From: Pseudomonas sp. GCEP-101
GTDB taxonomy: Bacteria; Pseudomonadota; Gammaproteobacteria; Pseudomonadales; Pseudomonadaceae
Reading direction: 5' to 3'
Assembly: GCF_025133575.1 (NCBI RefSeq)
Contig: NZ_CP104011.1
Coordinates: forward strand, 5,774,965-5,838,964
DNA length: 64,000 nucleotides
Shown: positions 8,615 through 15,169 of the stretch, in pieces
How the letters are laid out: every line of letters starts with the position of its first letter
How positions within the stretch are numbered: position 1 is the stretch's first letter
Notes under the pieces: generated by a model
What the model saw: only the letters and a program-made list of their open reading frames with translations
What the model was told of the DNA's origin: nothing
Database searches by the model: none
Position numbers and translations under genes: made by a program

Positions 8615-9349
8615 ATGGCCGAAACCATTAAAGTGCGCGCCCTGCCCCAGGCGCACTGCAAGGATTGCAGCCTGGCTCCGCTCTGCCTGCCCCTGTCGCT
8701 GAACACCGACGACATGGACGCCCTCGATGAGATCGTCAAGCGCGGCCGCCCCCTGAAGAAAGGAGAGTTCCTGTTCCGTCAGGGCGATGCGTTCGGCTCC
8801 GTCTTCGCCGTGCGCTCCGGCGCGCTGAAGACCTTCAGCATCACCGACGGCGGCGAAGAGCAGATCACCGGCTTCCACCTGCCCAGCGAACTGGTCGGCC
8901 TGTCCGGCATGGACACCGAGAGCTACCCCGTGTCAGCCCAGGCGCTGGAAACCACCTCGGTCTGCGAGATTCCCTTCGAACGCCTGGACGAGCTGTCCGA
9001 GCAGCTGCCGCAGCTGCGTCGCCAGTTGCTGCGAGTGATGAGCCGCGAAATCCGCGACGACCAGCAGATGATGATGCTGCTCTCGAAGAAGACTGCCGAC
9101 GAGCGTATCGCCACGTTCCTGGTGAACCTCTCCGCGCGCTTCCGCGCCCGTGGCTTCTCGGCCCAGCAGTTCCGCCTGGCCATGTCGCGCAACGAGATCG
9201 GCAATTACCTCGGTCTGGCGGTGGAGACCGTTTCCCGCGTCTTCACCCGCTTCCAGCAGAACGGCCTGATCGCCGCCGAAGGCAAGGAAGTGCACATCCT
9301 CGATTCCATCGAACTGTGCGCCCTGGCCGGCGGCCAGCTGGAAAGCTGA
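8615..9349 (+). CDS. anr: Anr, FNR/CRP-family anaerobic transcription regulator
   Basis: A 244-residue oxygen sensor that activates denitrification, arginine deiminase, hemN, cbb3-2 and related genes when its [4Fe-4S] cluster is intact. Cluster ligands are visible as C15-x2-C18-x5-C24 plus C117, the FNR arrangement. A cyclic-nucleotide-type beta roll, dimer helix and HTH follow. The recognition helix has VETVSR, the E--SR triad that reads TTGAT. The ATG at 8615 has AAGGA eight bases ahead and gives the family N terminus; an in-frame upstream ATG at 8579 is rejected. Confidence 0.97.
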   Translation: MAETIKVRALPQAHCKDCSLAPLCLPLSLNTDDMDALDEIVKRGRPLKKGEFLFRQGDAFGSVFAVRSGALKTFSITDGGEEQITGFHLPSELVGLSGMDTESYPVSAQALETTSVCEIPFERLDELSEQLPQLRRQLLRVMSREIRDDQQMMMLLSKKTADERIATFLVNLSARFRARGFSAQQFRLAMSRNEIGNYLGLAVETVSRVFTRFQQNGLIAAEGKEVHILDSIELCALAGGQLES

Positions 9350-9465
9350 CAGACCTGGAAATCTGACCGACTGGTTGACTTTCCGGTCATCGAAAACGGG
9401 CTCGCCGATTGGCGGGCCCGTTATACTTTGGCCTCTGCAAAAACCGCATCAGGTGCACAGCCAGC

Positions 9466-10014
9466 ATGATCCTCAACCCACTCGACCTGAAGTCCGTGAT
9501 CCGTGCCGTTCCCGACTTTCCCAAGCCCGGCGTCATGTTCCGCGACATCACCCCGCTGTTCCAGTCGCCGCGAGCCCTGCGCTTCGTCGCCGACAGCTTC
9601 ATCCAGCGCTACGTCGAGGCCGACTTCACCCACATTGGCGCCATGGATGCGCGCGGCTTCCTGATCGGTTCGATCATCGCCTATGAGCTGAACAAGCCCC
9701 TGGTGCTGTTCCGCAAGCGCGGCAAGCTGCCGGCCGACGTGCTGGCCCAGGCCTACGAAACCGAATATGGCGAAGCCCTGCTGGAGGTCCACGCCGACAG
9801 CCTCTGCGAAGGCGACAGCGTGCTGATCTTCGATGACCTGATCGCCACCGGCGGCACCCTGCTGGCTGCCGCGCAACTGGTGCGCCGCATGGGTGCCAGC
9901 GTGTTCGAGGCCGCCGCGATCATCGACCTGCCGGAGCTGGGCGGCTCGGCCAAGCTCAATGACGCGCAGATCCCCACCTACAGCCTGACTGCCTTCGCCC
10001 TCGACGAGCAGTAA
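9466..10014 (+). CDS. apt: Adenine phosphoribosyltransferase
   Basis: A 182-residue cytoplasmic type I phosphoribosyltransferase that converts adenine and PRPP to AMP (purine salvage). It has the N-terminal PDFPKPG.FRDITPLF signature and the PRPP-binding loop with IFDDLIATGGT near residues 120-132. The ATG at 9466 gives the normal length; upstream in-frame codons are not family-like. It is followed by a strong terminator. Proximity to the purine-catabolism cluster 27 kb downstream is probably incidental. Confidence 0.96.
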   Translation: MILNPLDLKSVIRAVPDFPKPGVMFRDITPLFQSPRALRFVADSFIQRYVEADFTHIGAMDARGFLIGSIIAYELNKPLVLFRKRGKLPADVLAQAYETEYGEALLEVHADSLCEGDSVLIFDDLIATGGTLLAAAQLVRRMGASVFEAAAIIDLPELGGSAKLNDAQIPTYSLTAFALDEQ

Positions 10015-10030
10015 AGAGCACTGGCATGGG

Positions 10031-10060
10031 AAAACGGGCGCCTCGGCGCCCGTTTTCGTT
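10031..10060 (+). terminator. Rho-independent terminator after apt
   Basis: An A-rich stem AAAACGGGCG pairs with CGCCCGTTTT around a short CCTCGG centre, ending in a T-rich run; it is likely bidirectional. The following 10061-10304 contains only two imperfect direct copies of a GATTYGACCTGG string (about 10119 and 10140) and no gene. Confidence 0.85.
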
Positions 10061-10304
10061 TCTGCGATCCGCATCAGATACCGCCCCATCCAATGGCTGG
10101 TCGGCACCCGCTTGGCCAGATTCGACCTGGCTACGGCCGGATTTGACCTGGCGATTGTCCGACAAGACTCCGAACATGACATCAACCGATGACACATTCT
10201 CAAGTGGCATCGCGAACTAACGACAGGGCTTGCCCAGGGTCGCTGCACCTGCCACGTGCCAGCCCCCATCCACCCGGCGCCCGCAGAACAACAAGGAGTT
10301 AGTC

Positions 10305-11135
10305 ATGAACGCCAGTACCACGCCGATCCGCGCCAACTTCCCGGTCCGCCGCATGGATTTCAGCTTCAGCGAAACGCCGAAATACTGGTGGAACGGGCAA
10401 CCCTTCATGACCCACTTCATGAATAACCTGTCCTCGCTGTTCCCCTACGGCGAGAAATTCTTCGTCGACAGCGTGCGCGCCGTGCGCGAACGCATCCAGG
10501 ACCCGCAGCTGCAGAAGGACGTCAGCGCCTTCATCGGCCAGGAAGCCATGCATTCCAAGGAGCACGCGGCCTACAACGAGTACGCCGACGAACACGGCAT
10601 CGACCTGGAAACCCTCGAGCTGCGCATCAAGGTGCTGTTGGAATCCATCAGCAAGGTCACCACCAAGAAGCATCAGCTGGCAATCACCTGCGCGCTGGAA
10701 CACTTCACCGCGACCATGGCCGAGCAGTTGCTCAAGCGCGAAGACCTGAGCAGCCAGATGAAGTCGGACAAGATGTACAAGCTGTGGATGTGGCACGCCA
10801 TCGAGGAGAACGAGCACAAGGCGGTGGCCTACGACGTCTACCAGCAGGTGTATGGCGGCTACTTCACCCGCACCGCGGTGATGCTGCTGACCACGGTGAT
10901 CTTCCTCAGCGTCATCGCCGGCTTCCAGATCAACCTGCTGCGCCGCGACGGCCAGCTGTTCAACTGGCGCAGCTGGAAGCACGGCCTCGGCGTGCTGCTG
11001 CACCCGCGCCGCGGCTACTTCGTCGCGCTGATCCGCCCGTGGCTGGACTACTTCCGCCCCGGCTTCCACCCCTTCGACCACGACACCAAGGCGCTGGAAA
11101 CCCGCTGGAAGCAAACGCTGGATTTCGCCGGCTGA
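10305..11135 (+). CDS. Predicted metal-dependent hydrolase (COG3687/PF10118-type)
   Basis: A 276-residue protein of the putative metal-dependent hydrolase family found next to lipid and stress genes in pseudomonads. Conserved acidic/His motifs suggestive of a di-metal site are visible: GQEAMHSKEH near residues 75-84, ALEHFT near 130, and HAIEENEHKAVAYDVY near 165-180. A hydrophobic stretch near residues 195-215 may anchor it to the membrane. The spacing of E/H motifs resembles ferritin-like helical bundles. Substrate unknown. ATG 10305 follows AAGGAG by nine bases and a terminator closes the gene, so it is monocistronic. Confidence 0.8.
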   Translation: MNASTTPIRANFPVRRMDFSFSETPKYWWNGQPFMTHFMNNLSSLFPYGEKFFVDSVRAVRERIQDPQLQKDVSAFIGQEAMHSKEHAAYNEYADEHGIDLETLELRIKVLLESISKVTTKKHQLAITCALEHFTATMAEQLLKREDLSSQMKSDKMYKLWMWHAIEENEHKAVAYDVYQQVYGGYFTRTAVMLLTTVIFLSVIAGFQINLLRRDGQLFNWRSWKHGLGVLLHPRRGYFVALIRPWLDYFRPGFHPFDHDTKALETRWKQTLDFAG

Positions 11136-11150
11136 TCGCTAGGGTGCAAA

Positions 11151-11180
11151 GAAAACGCCAGGCAATCGCCTGGCGTTTTC
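11151..11180 (+). terminator. Rho-independent terminator after the hydrolase gene
   Basis: Perfect 13-bp stem (11151-11163 with 11168-11180) around an AATC loop, ending in TTTTC. Confidence 0.88.
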
Positions 11181-11212
11181 ATTCCACCCTATCGGGCCGA
11201 ACGACGGTTTCT

Positions 11213-11283
11213 GTAGGAGCGAGCTTGCTCGCGAACGCACGCCGCTCCGGTGCCGAGAGGTTCGCGAGCAAGCTCGCTCCTAC
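11213..11283. repeat. REP pair, GTAGGAGCGAGCTTGCTCGC family
   Basis: A forward 23-base copy (11213-11235) and its exact inverse (11261-11283) flank 25 bases, a BIME-like head-to-head pair. Each copy holds an internal palindrome GCGAGC-TT-GCTCGC. The same unit recurs at 21.77, 36.15, 40.60, 43.24, 49.26 and 58.44 kb. Confidence 0.9.
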
Positions 11284-11299
11284 AAAGCATGACCGGGCG

Positions 11300-11695
11300 T
11301 CAGCCCTCCTGCCGGCGCGGCAGATCATCCACGGTGTCGAACCACGACAGCTGCGACGAACACCAGACATGGCATTGCGGCTGGATCAGCTCTGGATCGT
11401 CCAGGGTAACGGTGTTGAGCCCGACCGTATCGCCGTCGCGCAGGCGAAACTCCAGCGGCGTGCCGCACTTCACGCAGAAGCGCCGCTCGCCGTCCTCACT
11501 GGAGCGCCACATCCCCAGCTCGCCAGCGATATAGGCAAAACCCGAGAGCGGAATCACCGCCCAGGGCACCGCCGGCGCGGCATTGGATTTCTGGCAGATA
11601 CGGCAGTGGCAATAGCCCGCTTCCTCAGGCTCTGCGTCCACGCGGTAACGCACAGCACCGCAGGCGCAGCCGCCAAACAGGGGCAAAGGCAACAT
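11300..11695 (-). CDS. GFA-family zinc protein (glutathione-dependent formaldehyde-activating enzyme-like)
   Basis: A 131-residue protein of the GFA/CENP-V family. Zinc ligand motifs are complete: C10-x-C12 in GGCACG, C29-H-C31-x2-C34, and CVKCG near residue 75. The family contains glutathione-dependent formaldehyde adduct enzymes, but most small members have no proven substrate, so formaldehyde detoxification should not be assumed. It lies 29 bases downstream of the TetR gene on the same strand and may be cotranscribed with it. Confidence 0.85.
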   Translation of the reverse strand: MLPLPLFGGCACGAVRYRVDAEPEEAGYCHCRICQKSNAAPAVPWAVIPLSGFAYIAGELGMWRSSEDGERRFCVKCGTPLEFRLRDGDTVGLNTVTLDDPELIQPQCHVWCSSQLSWFDTVDDLPRRQEG

Positions 11696-11724
11696 GACGA
11701 CTCTCCCGGAATGCCGAACAGGAT

Positions 11725-12420
11725 TCAGAGATTAGCCAGCATGCCGAAGGTCTGCAGCACCGCCACGCCGGTGAAGAGCAACAGGATTTGTCGCTCGGCG
11801 AGAAGGCGGACCTCCTCGCGCTGCTGCGGCGGGCGCTCCAGATAGTCCAGCGATTGCTGGAACAGCTGCCGGCTGATCAGCCTGGACAGCTGGTTCAGCT
11901 CACCCTCGTCGACATCCGGCAGCAGGTGGAACTGGCGGATGTCCTCGGCCATGTCTTCGCCGAAGGCGTCCATCACGTGCGCAAGCGCCTCACGCAGCAC
12001 CGGCGACGGTCCGTGCAGCTCGCGTACGCCGATGATGAAGGCCTGCGGGTTGCACTCCACGAAATCGAAGAACAGCCGTACCGTCTCCCGCGTTACCCGC
12101 TGGCCGCGCTCCAGGTCCAGGCCGAAGGGTACGCTGGCGGCGCCCTTCCCCGGACTGGCGCGTTCGGCGGCCTCGCGGCGCAGGTCGCGCAGCGGCTGGC
12201 GCAGCTGGGTGGCGATGTCGCGGATGATCGCCAGGCCCAGGTCGTCCACGTCGCCGAAATGCCGGTAGAAGGTGTTCGGGTTCAGCCCCGCTTCCCGCGC
12301 CAGCTCCCGCAACCCGAGGCTGCTCAGGCTGCGCCGGCTCGCCGCCAGGCGCAGCGCCGCCTCGATCAGCGCACGCTTGCCGGCGGCCTCCACCGGTCGT
12401 TCTTCCTGTCCGATTTCCAT
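11725..12420 (-). CDS. TetR-family transcriptional regulator
   Basis: A 231-residue regulator with an N-terminal TetR helix-turn-helix (about residues 15-60; LRELAREAGLNPNTFYRHF is typical) and a divergent ligand-binding domain. Residues 200-231 are hydrophobic, ending in LLLFTGVAVLQTFGMLANL, a possible membrane-facing or dimer segment. It is transcribed away from the monooxygenase-SDR operon, and a long inverted repeat lies in the 113-base intergenic space. It therefore probably represses that operon and itself, with a ketone or fatty ligand as a plausible inducer (inference). Confidence 0.85.
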   Translation of the reverse strand: MEIGQEERPVEAAGKRALIEAALRLAASRRSLSSLGLRELAREAGLNPNTFYRHFGDVDDLGLAIIRDIATQLRQPLRDLRREAAERASPGKGAASVPFGLDLERGQRVTRETVRLFFDFVECNPQAFIIGVRELHGPSPVLREALAHVMDAFGEDMAEDIRQFHLLPDVDEGELNQLSRLISRQLFQQSLDYLERPPQQREEVRLLAERQILLLFTGVAVLQTFGMLANL

Positions 12421-12461
12421 GAGATTGGCGCCGACCCCACCTAAGGTTGGTTGTCCCGCAA

Positions 12462-12503
12462 GTATACAGATGTCTACATTTCAGCACGTAGACAGTTGTA
12501 TAC
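12462..12503. promoter_or_regulatory. 42-bp inverted-repeat operator between TetR gene and monooxygenase
   Basis: Left arm GTATACAGATGTCTAC (12462-12477) and right arm GTAGACAGTTGTATAC (12488-12503) are inverted repeats matching at 14 of 16 positions with a 10-base spacer. It ends 18 bases before the CAGGAG ribosome-binding site of the monooxygenase. Size and place fit a TetR operator binding two dimers. Confidence 0.75.
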
Positions 12504-12533
12504 GCCAGCAACAATCATAACAGGAGCTTGGCA

Positions 12534-14075
12534 ATGGGTACCCAACCAAAGACTGCCCCGCGACACTGCAAAGTCGCCATCATCGGCACCGGCTTTTCCG
12601 GGCTGGGCATGGCGATCCGCCTGAAGCAGGAAGGCGAGAACGACTTCCTGCTGTTCGAGAAGGACGCCGGCGTCGGCGGTACCTGGCGGGTCAACAATTA
12701 CCCGGGCTGCGCCTGCGACGTGCAGTCCCACGTCTACTCCTTCTCCTTCGAGCCGAACCCGGACTGGACGCGCATGTTCGCCCGCCAGCCGGAAATCCGT
12801 GCCTACCTGGAGAACTGCTGGAAGAAGTACCGCCTCGAAGACAAGACCCTGCTCAACACCGAGATGGCGCGTTTCGAATGGGACGAACAGCAGCAGCTCT
12901 GGCACCTGTTCGACGCCGCCGGCAACCTCTACACCGCCAAGGCCGTGGTGTCGGGCATGGGCGCCCTGTCGATCCCGTCGATCCCGGCGCTCAAGGGCCT
13001 GGAGAACTTCCAGGGCAAGGCCTTCCACTCCCAGCAGTGGGACCACGACTACGACCTCAAGGGCAAGCGCGTCGCGGTGATCGGCACTGGCGCCTCGGCC
13101 ATCCAGTTCGTCCCGGAAATCCAGCCGCTGGTGGCCAAGCTCGACCTCTACCAGCGCACCGCACCGTGGATCCTGCCCAAGCCCGACCGCGCCATCAGCG
13201 AGAAGGAACGCGCGCGCTTCCGCCACTTCCCCGCCGTGCAGAAGCTCTGGCGCGGCGCGCTCTACAGCATGCTCGAAGGCCGCGTGCTGGGCTTCACCTT
13301 CGCGCCCTGGGCGATGAAGCTGGTGGGCAAGCTGGCCGAGCGTTTCATCCGCCAGCAGATCAAGGACCCCGACCTGCGCCGCAAGCTGACCCCCGACTAC
13401 ACCATCGGCTGCAAGCGCGTGCTCATGTCGCATAACTACTACCCCGCGCTGGCCGCCTCCAACGCCTCGGTGATCGTCGACGGCATCCGTGAAATCAAGG
13501 CCGGTAGCATCATCACCAGCGACGGCCGCGAGCGCCCCGTGGACGCCATCATCTTCGGCACCGGCTTTACCGCTAACGACCCGATCCCCCGCGGCGTGGT
13601 GTTCGGCAAGGGTGGCGTGGACCTGCTCGACACCTGGAAGAACGGCCCGGAAGCCTACAAGGGCACCATGACCCGCGGCTTCCCCAACCTGTTCTTCCTC
13701 ATGGGCCCGAACACCGGCCTGGGCCATAACTCCATGGTCTACATGATCGAATCGCAGATCGCCTACGTGCTGGGCGCCATCAAGCTGATGGATCGCCGCG
13801 AGCTGCAGAGCGTCGAAGTCAAGGAAGAGGTCCAGGAGCGCTGGAACGAGAAGCTGCAACGCGGCCTCAACCACAGCGTGTGGAACACCGGCGGCTGCAA
13901 GAGCTGGTACCTGCACCCGGTGAGCGGGCGCAACTGCACCCTGTGGCCGGGCTTCACCTGGCGCTTCCGCGCGCTCACCAGCCAGTTCGACCCCAGCGCC
14001 TATCACCTGAAAGCCAAGCCCCTGAGCAGCCCTGTCGCCCAACCGCAACGCCACGCCGAGGAGGTGCCGGCATGA
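12534..14075 (+). CDS. Flavin-containing Baeyer-Villiger-type monooxygenase
   Basis: A 513-residue FAD/NADPH monooxygenase. It has an N-terminal GTGFSG FAD Rossmann motif (G18-x-G20-x2-G23), the Baeyer-Villiger fingerprint FxGxxxHxxxW at F159/G161/H165/W169, and a second nucleotide motif GTGASA. Such enzymes insert an oxygen next to a ketone to give an ester or lactone. The partner SDR, four-base coupled downstream, could make the ketone from an alcohol. ATG 12534 is preceded by CAGGAG; an in-frame TTG at 12528 is too close to that site. Confidence 0.9.
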   Translation: MGTQPKTAPRHCKVAIIGTGFSGLGMAIRLKQEGENDFLLFEKDAGVGGTWRVNNYPGCACDVQSHVYSFSFEPNPDWTRMFARQPEIRAYLENCWKKYRLEDKTLLNTEMARFEWDEQQQLWHLFDAAGNLYTAKAVVSGMGALSIPSIPALKGLENFQGKAFHSQQWDHDYDLKGKRVAVIGTGASAIQFVPEIQPLVAKLDLYQRTAPWILPKPDRAISEKERARFRHFPAVQKLWRGALYSMLEGRVLGFTFAPWAMKLVGKLAERFIRQQIKDPDLRRKLTPDYTIGCKRVLMSHNYYPALAASNASVIVDGIREIKAGSIITSDGRERPVDAIIFGTGFTANDPIPRGVVFGKGGVDLLDTWKNGPEAYKGTMTRGFPNLFFLMGPNTGLGHNSMVYMIESQIAYVLGAIKLMDRRELQSVEVKEEVQERWNEKLQRGLNHSVWNTGGCKSWYLHPVSGRNCTLWPGFTWRFRALTSQFDPSAYHLKAKPLSSPVAQPQRHAEEVPA

Positions 14076-14962
14076 AGAACTTCGAGAACAAGGTCGCCGC
14101 CATCACCGGCGCGGGCTCCGGCATCGGTCGCGCCCTGGCCGTGGAACTGGCCGCCCGGGGTTGCCACCTGGCCCTGGCCGACGTGAACGCCGCAGGCCTG
14201 GAGGAAACCCGCCAGTTGCTCGCCTCCTCCGGCGTGCGCGTGTCCACCGACACGGTCAACGTCGCCGACCGCGACCAGGTGCATGCCTGGGCCGACAAGG
14301 CCGCCCGCGAGCACGGCAAGGTCAACCTGGTGTTCAACAACGCCGGCGTCGCCCATGCCGGCACCGTGGAGGCGAGCGACTACGAAGAGTACGAGTGGAT
14401 CACCAACATCAACTTCTGGGGCGTGGTCTACGGCACCAAGGCCTTCCTGCCACACCTGAAGGCCTCGGGCGACGGCCACGTGGTCAACGTCTCCAGCGTC
14501 TTCGGCCTGTTCTCCCAGCCGGGCATGAGCGCCTACAACGCCACCAAGTTCGCCGTGCGCGGCTTCACTGAGTCGCTGCGCCAGGAGCTGGACATGGAGC
14601 GCAGTGGCGTCTCCGCCAGCTGCGTGCATCCCGGCGGGATCAAGACCAACATCGCCAAGACCGCGCGGATGAACGACAGCATGGTCAAGGTCACCGGGCA
14701 GAACGCGGAAGCCGCGCGCACCCAGTTCAATGACCAGTTGCTGCGCACCACCCCGCAGAAGGCCGCGCAGGTGATCCTCCGCGGCGTGGAACGCGACTCG
14801 CGGCGCATCCTGATCGGCTCGGATGCCCATGCCATCGACCTGATGCTGCGCCTGCTGCCGGTGTGGTACCAGAAGGTGGTCACCGGCAGCATGAAGCTGG
14901 CCAAACGCTTCGCCCCCAGGCCCAAGCGCAAGTCCGGCGCGGAGGGCTACGAGGCCAAGTAG
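14072..14962 (+). CDS. Short-chain dehydrogenase/reductase
   Basis: A 296-residue classical SDR with the TGAGSGIG cofactor motif near residue 12, NNAGVA, and the catalytic Tyr-x3-Lys in SAYNATK with an upstream Ser (VSS). A basic C-terminal extension after residue 250 (FAPRPKRKSG) is common in this subgroup. Its ATG overlaps the monooxygenase stop (ATGA), so the two are translated together. The likely role is interconversion of an alcohol and the ketone substrate of the monooxygenase; substrate unknown. Confidence 0.9.
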   Translation: MKNFENKVAAITGAGSGIGRALAVELAARGCHLALADVNAAGLEETRQLLASSGVRVSTDTVNVADRDQVHAWADKAAREHGKVNLVFNNAGVAHAGTVEASDYEEYEWITNINFWGVVYGTKAFLPHLKASGDGHVVNVSSVFGLFSQPGMSAYNATKFAVRGFTESLRQELDMERSGVSASCVHPGGIKTNIAKTARMNDSMVKVTGQNAEAARTQFNDQLLRTTPQKAAQVILRGVERDSRRILIGSDAHAIDLMLRLLPVWYQKVVTGSMKLAKRFAPRPKRKSGAEGYEAK

Positions 14963-14980
14963 CCCCCGCCATTGCAGCGC

Positions 14981-15007
14981 AAAGCCCGCCCTGACCAGGC
15001 GGGCTTT
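14981..15007 (+). terminator. Terminator after the monooxygenase-SDR operon
   Basis: Perfect 10-bp stem AAAGCCCGCC/GGCGGGCTTT around a 7-base loop, followed by GTGTTTCT. Confidence 0.8.
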
Positions 15008-15169
15008 GTGTTTCTCTGACAGCAAGATTACGGCTTATCCGGAGCCCTCCTACAGACCAGTGGCTGGCGTCTTCTTCTTTCACCTCCCCGCAACACCGAT
15101 AACCGGGGTGGGGCGTGGATGTCTCGCCCTCGCGTTGACAAACACATGGTGTGAACAAGGAGTGTCCTG

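Noticed and set aside
12462..12503. TATAC-containing TetR operator as a member of the TTGTATACAA purine set
   Set aside because: Only GTATAC is shared; arm length, spacing and neighbouring genes differ.
15134..15139. TTGACA upstream of the triple-repeat protein as a -35 box
   Set aside because: It is only 31 bases from the start codon and no -10 element fits between it and the ribosome-binding site.
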